The notes: generated by a model not told the origin, from the letters alone. A stretch of 64,000 nucleotides of DNA from Vibrio crassostreae (GCF_024347415.1 NZ_AP025477.1:1674001-1738000), one strand, 5' to 3'; shown: positions 16,013 to 25,461, counted from the first letter of the stretch. Made by a program: numbers and translations.

Positions 16013-16110
16013 GCTTATACTAGAGTTGCTCTAGTATAAGCATCAAATTTTCCCGAATTTGATGTGCATTTTTGTGTTGACTACAGTCGACCAATATAAT
16101 GAGTCGACTG
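16013..16110. repeat. Three consecutive perfect inverted repeats
   Basis: A 13-bp perfect stem with a 3-nt loop (16013-16025/16029-16041) is followed by a 9-bp stem (CATCAAATT 16041-16049 / AATTTGATG 16056-16064) and an 8-bp stem (CAGTCGAC 16084-16091 / GTCGACTG 16103-16110). They fill the space between convergent gltS and norW. None has a clear U-tract except, weakly, the last. Confidence 0.85.
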
Positions 16111-16127
16111 CTTTTACACCTTTGTGC

Positions 16128-17297
16128 TTATGATGGTGAACTTATTTGCAACTCCTTTAGCAAAGGAAATGCGGCTTTGATGTGCTCTCCTGTGACAATG
16201 AACCCAACCAACTGGTTATCTTCATTGAAGCCTTTGGCGACTATACCTTTAGGATCGAATCGAGTTTCCCAGCTCTGAGCAGTGTGAATATCGCGCCCTG
16301 CAAGCTGAATAGGATAACTCGGTGTTTTCACCTTGGTGATCATATGAGGCAAGCTGAGCTTTGCTTCGCCTACTTTGCTCTCTCCTTTATCCATAGTCAG
16401 CTGCTTCGCCAACACGTTTGCCGACAAGATTGCTGGCTGTAAATAGGCCATCACACGACCTTCAATTTCAGCGCAATCACCAATCGCATACACATTGTTG
16501 GCACTGGTTTTCAGGGTGTCATCGACCACAATACCTCTGTTGACCTCAATTCCCGCTTGCGTGGCTAAAGCTGTATTTGGCCTTAACCCTGCTGCGGCAA
16601 TCACGATATCTGCTCGTATTAATCGAGAGGCGGTAGTTTGTAGCCTGACTCCATCATGAAGATAAGTCGCTCGACAAATCGCAGAGTCGGTTTCGACGGT
16701 AACCCCTGCTTTTGCTAGCTCCTTTTCCAGCTCAAGTGAAACGAAAGGCGGCACTAAGTTATTCAATAGATAACTTGCGGGTTCGATTATCGTGACACTT
16801 TTGCCCGTAGTTTGAAGATCGAATGCAAGCTCGACCCCAATCAAGCCTCCTCCAATCACAGTGACTCGCTGTGCTTGATCAACCTGCGCTTTGTGTTTTT
16901 CGAACTCTTCCAAGCTATTTAACGTAATGGTCGCGCTGCGTTTAAGCCCTTCCGCTGGTGGTATGAAAGGTGTCGCTCCCGTTGCTAATACCAACTTCGA
17001 ATAGTGGATGATTTGCCCATCAACATGAACACACTGCTGCTTGGTATCGATTTCACTTACAAGCGCTTTGGTTTTGATAACGACGTTGTATTGCTCAGCC
17101 AACTGTTGAGCGCTATGTATTGCCAGTGTTTCTGGCGTTTGTGCTTGGCTGAACGCGTGCGAAAGATTTGGCTTACTGTACTCAACGCCAGCATCTGCCG
17201 TGATCATAGTAATCGCGATATCTTGGTCAATTTTACGTACCATCTTTATGGTTTGAAGGGCAGCGAAACCGCCGCCCACAATCACAATGTTCGACAT
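16128..17297 (-). CDS. norW: NorW, NADH:flavorubredoxin reductase
   Basis: The start at 17297 (MSNIVIVGGGFAALQTIKMV) places the FAD GxGxxA motif at the N-terminus; the frame opens five codons earlier without support. The 389-aa protein has a second NADH-binding GxGxxG (VTVIGGGLIGVELAFDL, about residue 148) and the late FAD motif VYAIGDCAEIEGRVMAYLQPAI. It passes electrons from NADH to the rubredoxin domain of NorV for NO reduction. The start lies next to the NorV stop (17299), so the genes form a norVW operon. Confidence 0.92.
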   Translation of the reverse strand: MSNIVIVGGGFAALQTIKMVRKIDQDIAITMITADAGVEYSKPNLSHAFSQAQTPETLAIHSAQQLAEQYNVVIKTKALVSEIDTKQQCVHVDGQIIHYSKLVLATGATPFIPPAEGLKRSATITLNSLEEFEKHKAQVDQAQRVTVIGGGLIGVELAFDLQTTGKSVTIIEPASYLLNNLVPPFVSLELEKELAKAGVTVETDSAICRATYLHDGVRLQTTASRLIRADIVIAAAGLRPNTALATQAGIEVNRGIVVDDTLKTSANNVYAIGDCAEIEGRVMAYLQPAILSANVLAKQLTMDKGESKVGEAKLSLPHMITKVKTPSYPIQLAGRDIHTAQSWETRFDPKGIVAKGFNEDNQLVGFIVTGEHIKAAFPLLKELQISSPS

Positions 17298-17298
17298 G

Positions 17299-18804
17299 TT
17301 ACTTCTCCACAAACACTTCTTTGCCTAGATGACATTCTGGGCAAAGGAAATCATCCGGCACTTGTGCCCATGGTGTTCCTGGTTCAACGCCTTGGTAGGG
17401 TTCACCCAGTTGTGGATCGTACACCCATTCACACACAGTACAGCGCCAGCAAGTGCAGTCTGCGCTATGTACAGGCTTATCTTGCGCTTCTTCTGGCTTC
17501 TGCTCTGCCGTGTCTTTGAGCTCGGAAGTGGTGTTCTCCGGTGCCGGTGTGGCTTCGAGCGGTGTTACATTGCGTGATACTTGTTTTGGTGTGCTCACTT
17601 CATCGGCTTCTGCACGCCACACCTCAGCCAATGTCATGCCGTAATCAATACATTGGCGAAGTGCGTCGGTATCCGGTTTCCAGTGAATATGCTGAGGTGC
17701 GCTCACTTCGAAGTTGGCTTCACGTAAGCGAGCATCGATGCGTTTTACTGCGCCGCCAGTCCAACCTGAAGAACCAAATGCTGCGGCTCTTTTTCCTGCA
17801 AAGCGCAGGCCGTGTATTTCTTCAAGTAGCGCTGCGATTTGCGGCATCATCACGTTGTTCATGGTCGATGACCCAACAAGCACACCCTTCGAGCGGAAGA
17901 TATTGGCAAGGATGTCATTCTTGTCGTGCTTAGAGATGTTGAAGACCTTGATTGCTGTTTCTGGGCTGCCTTTGCGGATACCTTTGGCGATCGCGTCAGC
18001 CATCATGCGAGTGTTGTTGGACATGGTGTCGTAGACAATCGTGATACGATCTTCTTTGTAGGCTTTCGACCACTCGTAATATTGCTCAACGATTTGAGTC
18101 GCATTGTCGCGCCAAATACAACCGTGAGAAGTCGCAATCACATCGATCGGCACACCTAAACTCAACACTTCTTCTATCTTCGCTTTTACTAGAGGTGCAA
18201 ATGGCGTCAGGATGTTAGAGAAATAACGCAGACATTGATCGTGAAGCTCTACTTGGTCTAGCTGGTCGTTGAATAGGTTTTCGTCACAGTAGTGTTGGCC
18301 GAATGCATCATTACTGAACAGGATTTCATCGCCAGTTAAGTAGGTCGCCATTGAGTCTGGCCAGTGCAACATCTTCATCTCAACAAAGATAAGTTGCTTG
18401 CCGTTACCGACATCGAGCGTGTCGCCGGTTTTTACGGTTCTGAAGTTCCAATCTGGTTGATGGTGATGGCCAACAATCGAGTTAACACCAGCTTCTGTGC
18501 AGTAAACCGGTGTGTTTGGAATTTTGGCTAATAGTGCAGAAAGGGCTCCGGAGTGGTCTTCTTCAGCGTGCTGGCAAATGATGTAATCGATCTCATTGAT
18601 ATCGATTTCCATCTCTAGGTTTGCAAGGAATTGCTCAGTAAAGCGATGATCGACAGTATCGACAAGCACTGTCTTCTCTTCACGGATCAGGTACGAGTTA
18701 TAACTCGTACCTTTGTTCATGTGGTATTCCTTACCGTGGAAGTGCTCGGTTTCCCAATCGTGGACGCCGACCCAGTGAACATTTGATTTAACGTGAATAG
18801 TCAT
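17299..18804 (-). CDS. norV: NorV, anaerobic nitric oxide reductase flavorubredoxin
   Basis: The 501-aa protein has three domains. An N-terminal metallo-beta-lactamase-like diiron domain (1-245) contains the ligands in [13 protein letters not shown] and later His residues. A flavodoxin domain (about 250-400) binds FMN through [20 protein letters not shown]-terminal rubredoxin (about 445-501) has [13 protein letters not shown] and LCPECHLG for the Fe(Cys)4 centre. It reduces NO to N2O under anaerobic conditions in the cytoplasm. Transcription probably depends on sigma54 and NorR (sites at 18841-18968), but norR itself is not adjacent. Confidence 0.95.
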   Translation of the reverse strand: MTIHVKSNVHWVGVHDWETEHFHGKEYHMNKGTSYNSYLIREEKTVLVDTVDHRFTEQFLANLEMEIDINEIDYIICQHAEEDHSGALSALLAKIPNTPVYCTEAGVNSIVGHHHQPDWNFRTVKTGDTLDVGNGKQLIFVEMKMLHWPDSMATYLTGDEILFSNDAFGQHYCDENLFNDQLDQVELHDQCLRYFSNILTPFAPLVKAKIEEVLSLGVPIDVIATSHGCIWRDNATQIVEQYYEWSKAYKEDRITIVYDTMSNNTRMMADAIAKGIRKGSPETAIKVFNISKHDKNDILANIFRSKGVLVGSSTMNNVMMPQIAALLEEIHGLRFAGKRAAAFGSSGWTGGAVKRIDARLREANFEVSAPQHIHWKPDTDALRQCIDYGMTLAEVWRAEADEVSTPKQVSRNVTPLEATPAPENTTSELKDTAEQKPEEAQDKPVHSADCTCWRCTVCEWVYDPQLGEPYQGVEPGTPWAQVPDDFLCPECHLGKEVFVEK

Positions 18805-18840
18805 AATGATAGTACCTTATTGAAATATCTAAGGCTCTCA

Positions 18841-18857
18841 TTGCACTAGTTGTGCCA
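18841..18857 (-). promoter_or_regulatory. Sigma54 promoter of norVW
   Basis: On the minus strand TGGCAC (18852-18857) is followed after 5 nt by GTGCA, so GG and GC are 10 bp apart as in -24/-12 promoters. It lies about 40 bp before the norV ATG. Confidence 0.75.
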
Positions 18858-18912
18858 TGTTTTTAAGTTATTGTTTTGGTTGTTTTTGTTTGATTTTTGA
18901 GCTCCTGTTTGT

Positions 18913-18968
18913 GTCTTTATGACTTGTTGGTTTTTGTAATCATATTGATTTTAACGTGTCTTTATGAC
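18913..18968. promoter_or_regulatory. Two NorR-like enhancer sites upstream of norVW
   Basis: The 11-mer GTCTTTATGAC occurs at 18913-18923 and again at 18958-18968, 45 bp apart. Each fits the GT-N7-AC pattern of NorR sites. They lie 56-110 bp upstream of the sigma54 promoter, which is a normal enhancer position. Confidence 0.65.
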
Positions 18969-19006
18969 TAGTCGGTGGGTAGTGGCTTGGATAAATAACA
19001 GATATA

Positions 19007-19031
19007 AAAAAGGCCAGACGAGCGTCTGGCC
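19007..19031 (-). terminator. Terminator of the nitroreductase gene
   Basis: GGCCAGACG (19012-19020) and CGTCTGGCC (19023-19031) form a tight stem. On the minus strand it is followed by TTTTTTATA. Confidence 0.88.
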
Positions 19032-19098
19032 AAATAAAGCAGTGCGATTTGTTTGTTTCAGCTATTACAGCGTTGTGCCTATTATAGCGCGGTAACTG

Positions 19099-19755
19099 TT
19101 ATAGCGTGGTAACGACTTCATCAAGAGCTAGACGCGCTTTTGGTTTACCGTGGTTGTAGTCTTCGCCGTCTTTGTGGTAGCCGATAGCTAGCGCTACATC
19201 AACAACGTGGCCTTCTAGTTCGTCAGCAAATTCTTCGCTGATCATAGCAGCGTCTACACCTTCCATAGGTGTTGAAGCGATACCTAGGCGAGCAAGTGTG
19301 TGCAGTGTGTTACCTAGTGCGATGTAAACTTGAGACTTAGTCCAGTTACCGTTGAAACCTGTTTCGTCTGTGTTCATTTCTGCAAATGCGTAAGCACCTA
19401 AGAATTGCTCGTACATTTCAGCTGGTAGGTGACCAGAGCTTACTTCTGTATCTGCACGCTTCGCGAATTTCTCTTTAGTGTATTTAGGATCGTGAGCAAA
19501 CAGGATCGTGTGTGACGCTTCTTTCGCATGTGGTTGGTTAAACTGGAACATGTTTTCGAAAGTATTGTGGAAGCGTTGTTTTGCTGCGTCACTCTCAATG
19601 ATGATGAATTTCCAAGGCTGAGAGTTGATAGAAGAAGCTGACAAACGAAGTGCTTCTTTGATTACTTCCATGTCTTCCGCAGAGATGCGCTTTTCTGCAT
19701 CGTATTTTTTAGCTGTGTAGCGAGTGTTTAGATCTGAAATGATTGGATGAGTCAT
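19099..19755 (-). CDS. NfsB-type oxygen-insensitive nitroreductase
   Basis: The 218-aa flavoprotein belongs to the nitroreductase/FRase I family: RYTAKKYDAEKRISAEDMEVIKEALRLSASSINSQPWKFI at the N-terminus supplies FMN contacts, and LGIASTPMEGVDAAMISEEF follows at about 160. It transfers two electrons from NAD(P)H to nitro compounds, quinones or FMN. It is monocistronic, with its own terminator at 19007-19031, and precedes norVW on the same strand. No regulatory site was recognised in the 291 bp upstream (19756-20046). Confidence 0.88.
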   Translation of the reverse strand: MTHPIISDLNTRYTAKKYDAEKRISAEDMEVIKEALRLSASSINSQPWKFIIIESDAAKQRFHNTFENMFQFNQPHAKEASHTILFAHDPKYTKEKFAKRADTEVSSGHLPAEMYEQFLGAYAFAEMNTDETGFNGNWTKSQVYIALGNTLHTLARLGIASTPMEGVDAAMISEEFADELEGHVVDVALAIGYHKDGEDYNHGKPKARLALDEVVTTL

Positions 19756-20046
19756 GTTGAATCCTAATATCTATCAATATATATGTTGTAGGGGTTTATG
19801 TTCGGTAACGTCAACAATAAACGGATAACGCATTTAGACGGCTCTCAATAGATTGAACGTCTAGATAGTTATCGAACATGCCCCAATTAAATCGAGTATC
19901 TGCGGTAGCTCAAGTCGATGGGTGTAAGATAATAGAAGATGGGGTGGGGAAAAATAGCGAACATATCAAATCACTATGGTAAATAATTTCCATAATGAGT
20001 AATTAAATGTGATCTTGATGTGTTATGGCGCGCTAAGATCAGTCGC

Positions 20047-20913
20047 TTAGTACGCCTTGATGCCATATTGACGCAATAATGGTGGAAGTACACTGTCTAG
20101 GTTTGGGATATCTTCTGGGGTGAGTTCAATTAAGCTGAAGCCGTGTTCTGCGTATGTTTCTCTCGTTTCAACGCGTTTGTCTTCTGGGATAGGTGCAGAG
20201 TCCGTTCCCCAGAACTGGATGTATACCTTGCCATTTGGCAGGTAAAAATCACTGATCACTTCTTTTGATATTGGTAGTGGACGCTCATACGCATGCACTA
20301 CTCCTGCCATATAAAGCCAGTTATCGATGATCAGCTCTCCCTTTGAACGAACATAGTGCCCATCTAAGGTTCGGTGTTTCGCCTCAAATTTCTGACGGAA
20401 GCTAGAAAACGACACATCGGTCGAGTGGCTTTCTGCATCGTGGCCTAAGAACTCGACAACAGATTGCTTTAATCGTTTATTGCGGACTAACGAGTCGTGC
20501 CACACCACAAATAAATTCTCAGTCGCTTTGTCTTCTCTTTGTTCACCTCCGGCTTTTAAGCCTGTGGAGGTGACGTGCCAGCCATCTTCTTCTTTCTTTA
20601 TCCACCCAAGTTCATTGAGCAATAAGTTGATCTTCTTGGCGCTGAGCTCAAAGGCGTGACCAAGTTGCGTCGCGGTTAATGTTTTGCCAGAGAATGACTC
20701 TAAGTCGATAAGCAGTTTTTCTGGCCATACGATAAAGACACCAAACTTTTTGTGCTCCACATACTCCCCACCAAAACTTTCCCCTCGCTCTGTCAGTACC
20801 CAACGCTCTTGTGAACGCACAATATAGCCAGCGGTTTTTAGATCACCAAATAGCGCTTTGGCTTCTACGCCTTTCTGTTTCGCGAGTGCTGATGTGGAAA
20901 TTTTGTCTGACAT
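20047..20913 (-). CDS. Winged-helix (antirepressor-like) plus PD-(D/E)XK-like protein, unassigned
   Basis: This 288-aa protein is not one I recognise by name. Residues 1-66 and 76-135 look like two related winged-helix modules (ALAKQKGVEAKALFGDLKTAGYIV and TATQLGHAFELSAKKINLLLNELGWI), similar to the C-terminal parts of phage antirepressors. Residues 187-265 resemble a PD-(D/E)XK nuclease: RSKGELIIDNWLYMAGVVHAYERPL (E193, E210), SDFYLP (D222) and VYIQFWG (Q233 where E is usual). Related domains occur in helicase-associated nucleases. Some databases may carry misleading names for it. It stands alone upstream of the mannitol region. Confidence 0.55.
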   Translation of the reverse strand: MSDKISTSALAKQKGVEAKALFGDLKTAGYIVRSQERWVLTERGESFGGEYVEHKKFGVFIVWPEKLLIDLESFSGKTLTATQLGHAFELSAKKINLLLNELGWIKKEEDGWHVTSTGLKAGGEQREDKATENLFVVWHDSLVRNKRLKQSVVEFLGHDAESHSTDVSFSSFRQKFEAKHRTLDGHYVRSKGELIIDNWLYMAGVVHAYERPLPISKEVISDFYLPNGKVYIQFWGTDSAPIPEDKRVETRETYAEHGFSLIELTPEDIPNLDSVLPPLLRQYGIKAY

Positions 20914-21133
20914 AGTCTTTTCTCAAAGCAGAGCGATCTGCGGATTCAGGTTGAGGCGGTGGTGAATATGAATAGGTAAATACAATAACACATCTCTTGT
21001 CGCTGACAGCAGTGCGTTGTGCTCAGCTTTTGCTGAAATAGTGTGGTGAAGGTGCGCATGATGCACAAGCCGATAGTGTAATCGAGAAGATGCGATAGGA
21101 TAATTTTGAGTGTGATCTATATCCCATTGGTTT
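20914..21133. other. Intergenic region, no gene seen
   Basis: Between the unassigned nuclease-like gene and the mtlA control region I see no convincing open frame, RNA or repeat. A half CRP-like TGTGATCTATATC occurs near 21111. Confidence 0.5.
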
Positions 21134-21148
21134 TGTAATTAAATTACA
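21134..21148. promoter_or_regulatory. Perfect HexR-type palindrome upstream of mtlA
   Basis: TGTAATTAAATTACA is a perfect 15-bp palindrome and an exact match to the HexR consensus known for gamma-proteobacteria. It lies about 380 bp before the mtlA ATG, so it could serve a distal mtlA promoter or a different transcript. Confidence 0.65.
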
Positions 21149-21247
21149 CAATGCCAATTCATACTCAAGAGTGTGCGTATATTTCACACTTTGTATGGCG
21201 TTCTTTTATACGTGGTTTATAGTTTTATGGAGTGAACTTTTATTAAG

Positions 21248-21423
21248 TGTGATTTTGATCACCATTTATTTTTTATGGTCGCGAGTGAAAGTGTGATCTT
21301 GATCGTGTGTTAATGAGAGTTATTCTCACTAATTTTGTTTTGTAATTTAAATTCATGACATTTTTGTGATCTAAGGCGTTACTGTTAACCACAAAGTGTT
21401 TTTTGTGTGTGATGGTTATCACG
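21248..21423 (+). promoter_or_regulatory. Cluster of three CRP sites upstream of mtlA
   Basis: TGTGA-N6-TCACC at 21248-21263, TGTGA-N6-TCGTG at 21292-21307 and TGTGA-N6-TCACG at 21408-21423. Two are strong matches to the CRP palindrome. Multiple CRP sites are also present in front of E. coli mtlA, fitting catabolite control of mannitol uptake. Confidence 0.8.
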
Positions 21424-21490
21424 AAAGTTGGGCTGGAGTGCATTTTGGGAATGTTGTGATACATTTTAATCAACTTTTGAGCACACACTT
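21360..21490 (-). ncRNA. Possible MtlS-like antisense RNA region (tentative)
   Basis: In V. cholerae an antisense RNA, MtlS, is transcribed from the strand opposite the mtlA leader and represses mtlA. The equivalent place here would be the minus strand of the leader. I see a TAAAAT hexamer near 21466-21471 as a weak -10, but no clear -35 and no clear terminator. This rests on position and knowledge of the relative, not on a clear sequence signal. Confidence 0.25.
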
Positions 21491-21530
21491 TCGGTCATTT
21501 GACCAACCAATACACTACGGGGTTCTACCT

Positions 21531-23423
21531 ATGTTATCACCAGAAGCTAAGATCAAGGTTCAAAACTTTGGTCGTTTCTTATCTAATATGGTAATGCCAA
21601 ACATCGGCGCATTCATTGCGTGGGGTTTCATTACTGCACTATTCATCCCAACAGGTTGGTGGCCTAACGAAACGTTAGCATCAATGGTTGGTCCTATGAT
21701 TACATACCTTCTACCACTATTGATCGGTTACACCGGTGGTAAAATGGTTGGTGGTGACCGCGGTGCGGTAGTCGGCGCTATCACAACAATGGGTGTTATC
21801 GTTGGTACTGATATCCCAATGTTCATGGGTGCAATGATTGTAGGTCCACTAGGTGGTATCGCAATTAAGAAATTCGATGAAGCTGTTCACGGTAAAGTGA
21901 AGAGTGGTTTCGAAATGCTAGTGAACAACTTCTCTGCTGGTATCATCGGTATGATCTGCGCAATCATCGCGTTCATCGTGATTGGTCCTGCAGTTAAAGT
22001 TCTGTCTTCTGGTTTAGCGGCTGGCGTTAACGTGATGGTTGAAGCAGGTGCACTACCTCTTGCATCTATCTTTGTTGAACCTGCGAAAATCTTATTCCTA
22101 AACAACGCAATCAACCACGGTATCTTCTCTCCACTAGGTATCCAGCAATCTGAAGAAATTGGTCGTTCAATCTTCTTCCTAATCGAAGCGAACCCAGGTC
22201 CTGGTTTTGGTCTTCTACTTGCTTACATGGTGTTTGGTAAAGGTAGCGCGAAGCAATCTGCTGCTGGTGCTTCTATCATCCACTTCCTAGGTGGTATCCA
22301 CGAAATTTACTTCCCTTACGTTCTAATGAACCCACGTCTAATCCTTGCTGTAATCGCAGGTGGTATGGCGGGTGTATTCACTAACGTAGTGTTCGATTCT
22401 GGCCTTATCTCTCCAGCATCTCCAGGTTCTATCTTCGCAGTATTGTTGATGACACCTAAAGGCTCTTACATCGGTGTGATTCTTTCTGTTATTGCTGCAA
22501 CGGCTGTGTCTTTCATCGTAGCTTCAATTCTACTTAAGACTTCAGCTCAAGGTGACGACGAAGATTCACTAGAAAAAGCCTCTGCTCAAATGAAAGACAT
22601 GAAAGCGTCTTCTAAAGGTGCAGCAGCAGAAACAAACGTAAACCTAGCGGATGTTAAAGCTGTCTATGTAGCTTGTGATGCAGGTATGGGTTCGAGTGCA
22701 ATGGGTGCTGGTCTACTTCGCAAAAAGGTAGCAGCAGCAGGCCTAGACATCGAGGTAACCAACTACGCAATCAACAACCTACCTGCTGATTCGCAAATCG
22801 TTATTACGCATAAAGACTTAACAGACCGTGCACGTAAAACCGTACCAGGTGCAATGCATATGTCTCTGAACAACTTCCTAGACGGTGGCGTATACGACCA
22901 GCTAGTCGCTGAGCTTACCGACGCTCAAAGTGGTGAAGCGAAAGTAGAAGCTCCGGCTCCTGCAGCCGCTCCAGCACAAGAAGGCAACAAGCTTGCACTA
23001 ACAGACGACAGCATCTTCCTTGGCCTAAAAGCGACTCAAAAAGAAGACGCAATCAAGTTCGCTGGCGACCAACTGGTAAAACTTGGCAACGTATCGCCTG
23101 AATACGTAGCTGGCATGTTTGCTCGTGAAGAGCTTGTGTCTACCTACCTAGGTGAGTCTATCGCAGTACCACACGGCACAATCGAAGCGAAACAATACGT
23201 ACAAAAAACCGGCATCGTTTTCTGTCAGTACCCTGAAGGTATTCAGTGGGGCGAAGATGAAGATGATATCGCTAAGATGGTTATCGGTATTGCCGCACAA
23301 GGCGATGAGCACAACATGGTGCTGATGGCTATTACCAATTCACTGGATGATGAAGAAGCTGTGGAATGCCTACAGAACACAACAAACCCTGCTGATGTTC
23401 TACGTATTCTCAACGGAAACTAA
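21531..23423 (+). CDS. mtlA: PTS mannitol transporter EIICBA
   Basis: The ATG at 21531 gives MLSPEAKIKVQNFGRFLSNMVMPNIGAF, the normal N-terminus; the open frame extends 45 codons upstream through the leader with no family match. The 630-aa protein carries the EIIC membrane domain (about 1-340, with the GGIHEIYFPYVLMNP motif), EIIB (about 375-470, phosphocysteine in YVACDAGMGSSAMGAG) and EIIA (about 490-630, phosphohistidine in VPHGTIEAK). It takes up mannitol and phosphorylates it to mannitol-1-phosphate. First gene of mtlA-mtlD-mtlR. Confidence 0.96.
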   Translation: MLSPEAKIKVQNFGRFLSNMVMPNIGAFIAWGFITALFIPTGWWPNETLASMVGPMITYLLPLLIGYTGGKMVGGDRGAVVGAITTMGVIVGTDIPMFMGAMIVGPLGGIAIKKFDEAVHGKVKSGFEMLVNNFSAGIIGMICAIIAFIVIGPAVKVLSSGLAAGVNVMVEAGALPLASIFVEPAKILFLNNAINHGIFSPLGIQQSEEIGRSIFFLIEANPGPGFGLLLAYMVFGKGSAKQSAAGASIIHFLGGIHEIYFPYVLMNPRLILAVIAGGMAGVFTNVVFDSGLISPASPGSIFAVLLMTPKGSYIGVILSVIAATAVSFIVASILLKTSAQGDDEDSLEKASAQMKDMKASSKGAAAETNVNLADVKAVYVACDAGMGSSAMGAGLLRKKVAAAGLDIEVTNYAINNLPADSQIVITHKDLTDRARKTVPGAMHMSLNNFLDGGVYDQLVAELTDAQSGEAKVEAPAPAAAPAQEGNKLALTDDSIFLGLKATQKEDAIKFAGDQLVKLGNVSPEYVAGMFAREELVSTYLGESIAVPHGTIEAKQYVQKTGIVFCQYPEGIQWGEDEDDIAKMVIGIAAQGDEHNMVLMAITNSLDDEEAVECLQNTTNPADVLRILNGN

Positions 23424-23451
23424 AAAGCTCTAGTCAAGCTCCTGAGTGAAG

Positions 23452-23483
23452 GAGGCCGGTATCCCCCTACTGGCCTCATTTTC
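23452..23483 (+). terminator. Hairpin between mtlA and mtlD (attenuator or processing signal)
   Basis: GAGGCCGGTA (23452-23461) pairs with TACTGGCCTC (23468-23477), one G-T pair, loop TCCCCC, then ATTTTCGG. The short tail suggests partial termination, which would lower mtlD relative to mtlA. Confidence 0.55.
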
Positions 23484-23606
23484 GGTCTTAATCTCTCTAA
23501 GAAGATTCAGTCTGAATAGCTTACTGCTTAATGCCTAGGGCACATCGTCAAGGCATGTTGTTGAGCAGTTAGCTATCTAGATTCAAATATTTATAAGGTC
23601 AAAATT

Positions 23607-24755
23607 ATGAAAGCGTTACATTTTGGTGCAGGTAATATCGGTCGTGGTTTCATTGGTAAGCTTCTTTCTGACGCTGGTATGAAGGTTACGTTTGCTGACG
23701 TAAATGAAACGGTTGTAAATGCGTTAATTGAACGCCAAGAATACCCAGTTAAGATTGTTGGCGAAGAGTGTGTTGTTGAAGTTGTTAAGAACGTAACGGC
23801 AGTAAACTCAGCAACAAGCGCAGTGGTAGATTGCATTGCTGAGTCTGACATTGTGACAACAGCAGTAGGTCCTACTGTTCTTAAAATTATCTCTAAGTCT
23901 ATCGCTCAAGGCATTGAAAAGCGTGCAGCAGCAAACAACACTGCACCAATGAACATCATCGCGGCAGAGAACATGGTTCGCGGTACTAGCCAATTAAAAG
24001 CAGCAGTTCTAGAGCACCTTTCTGATGACATGAAAGCCTTCACTGAACAGCACATTGGTTTTGTTGATTCAGCGGTTGACCGTATCGTTCCACCGGCAGA
24101 AGCTGGCGAAACAGACCCACTAGCAGTAACGGTTGAAACGTTCAGTGAGTGGATCGTAGACCAAACACAATTTAAAGGTGAGATTCCAAACATCCCAGGT
24201 ATGGAATGCACAGATAACCTAATGGCTTTCGTTGAGCGTAAACTGTTCACGCTAAACACAGGTCACTTGGTAACGGCATACCTTGGTGTGCTTGCGGGTC
24301 ACGAGACAATTAAAGATGCTATTGAAGACCAATCGATCTACTCTGAAGTAACAGCAACGATGGAAGAGAGTGGTGCAGTTCTGATCAAGCGTTACGGCTT
24401 CGATCCTGAAGCGCACGCGGCATACATCCAGAAAATTCTTGGTCGTTTTGCGAACCCGTTCCTACGTGATGAAGTGGATCGTGTTGGCCGTCAGCCTATT
24501 CGTAAGCTGAGCCCACAAGATCGTCTAGTCAAGCCATTGAACGGTACGCTAGAATACGGTCTTCCTAATGCACACCTAGTAAAAGCGATCGCAGCTGCGT
24601 TCCATTACAAGAATGAAGATGACCCACAAGCGGTTGAACTTCAGGCAATGTTCGCAGAAAAAGGTTTTGCTGAGACATTAGCGCATTATTCTGAGCTGAA
24701 TAGTGACTCAGAAGTTGTTAAACTAGCGGAACAAGCTTATCTAGCATTGAAATGA
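23607..24755 (+). CDS. mtlD: Mannitol-1-phosphate 5-dehydrogenase
   Basis: The 382-aa enzyme matches E. coli MtlD in length. The N-terminus [20 protein letters not shown] holds the NAD-binding GAGNIGRG. The active-site region contains [16 protein letters not shown] with the conserved K-x5-N-x2-H (about residue 212) and VDRIVPP. It oxidises mannitol-1-phosphate to fructose-6-phosphate. It lies 183 bp after mtlA and overlaps mtlR by 4 bp. Confidence 0.96.
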   Translation: MKALHFGAGNIGRGFIGKLLSDAGMKVTFADVNETVVNALIERQEYPVKIVGEECVVEVVKNVTAVNSATSAVVDCIAESDIVTTAVGPTVLKIISKSIAQGIEKRAAANNTAPMNIIAAENMVRGTSQLKAAVLEHLSDDMKAFTEQHIGFVDSAVDRIVPPAEAGETDPLAVTVETFSEWIVDQTQFKGEIPNIPGMECTDNLMAFVERKLFTLNTGHLVTAYLGVLAGHETIKDAIEDQSIYSEVTATMEESGAVLIKRYGFDPEAHAAYIQKILGRFANPFLRDEVDRVGRQPIRKLSPQDRLVKPLNGTLEYGLPNAHLVKAIAAAFHYKNEDDPQAVELQAMFAEKGFAETLAHYSELNSDSEVVKLAEQAYLALK

Positions 24756-25342
24756 TAAATCATCAAAGTGCCACACCTGTGGCACTTTCTTATTACCGAG
24801 CCGTTATGCCAATACATCCTAGCCATGAAACTGAATTACTCGAAGCCCTATCAGAAGCTGAGAGTGCTGGCGCCTGCCTAATGGCGGCTTACGATGCATT
24901 GGATGACACGGTAGATGCCGTATTAAAGAATATCTTTAAGAAAGATGACACTGCAATTAAGTTCGTTGTAGAACCTCTTCTTAACAGCGGTGGCCCGTTA
25001 GGCGAGATTATGATTCGCGCTAAGCTACTATTAGGGCTTGGTGTCATCAGTAAAGAGCTTTATGACGATTTAGAGGTTTTCGTTACCTTGAAAGAGTGGG
25101 CGAAAATACAGGGTGACGACACCAGTTTCACAGAAGTCGACATTATATTTGAGCTTAATAAGGTACACGCGATTCAGCGTATTATGCCAATCGAATATGA
25201 TGTGGAGATGGTGGAGACCATGTCTGGTCCAATGCTTGAAATGTTTTTGGGGCGACATAATCAAAAAGTGAAGTCGACGATCGTTTTAGCTATCACTGAC
25301 ATTATCACTACCTTGTGCCGAGATAACGCGCTGAGTTCTTAG
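24752..25342 (+). CDS. mtlR: Mannitol operon regulator MtlR
   Basis: This 196-aa, all-helical protein belongs to the MtlR family: [31 protein letters not shown] then [32 protein letters not shown]. coli MtlR lowers mtl expression without having a recognisable DNA-binding domain. The start at 24752 overlaps the mtlD stop (ATGA), indicating coupling. A later Met at residue 19 is possible. Terminator at 25430. Confidence 0.9.
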   Translation: MINHQSATPVALSYYRAVMPIHPSHETELLEALSEAESAGACLMAAYDALDDTVDAVLKNIFKKDDTAIKFVVEPLLNSGGPLGEIMIRAKLLLGLGVISKELYDDLEVFVTLKEWAKIQGDDTSFTEVDIIFELNKVHAIQRIMPIEYDVEMVETMSGPMLEMFLGRHNQKVKSTIVLAITDIITTLCRDNALSS

Positions 25343-25429
25343 CTTTAGTTTATAGTCTTGCTTATCTTGTTTTTCATCCTACATATCTTGTAGCTGTTCG
25401 TTCGTTTCAATCCAAAATTTAAAATGATG

Positions 25430-25461
25430 GCGGTTTCTCTAGTTTGAGAAATCGCTTTTTT
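25430..25461 (+). terminator. Terminator of the mtl operon
   Basis: GCGGTTTCTC (25430-25439) pairs with GAGAAATCGC (25446-25455), one G-T pair, followed by TTTTTT. Confidence 0.9.

Noticed and set aside
21273..21488. 71-codon minus-strand frame in the mtlA leader
   Set aside because: It runs through CRP sites and has no ribosome binding site; an antisense RNA is the better, though unproven, idea.
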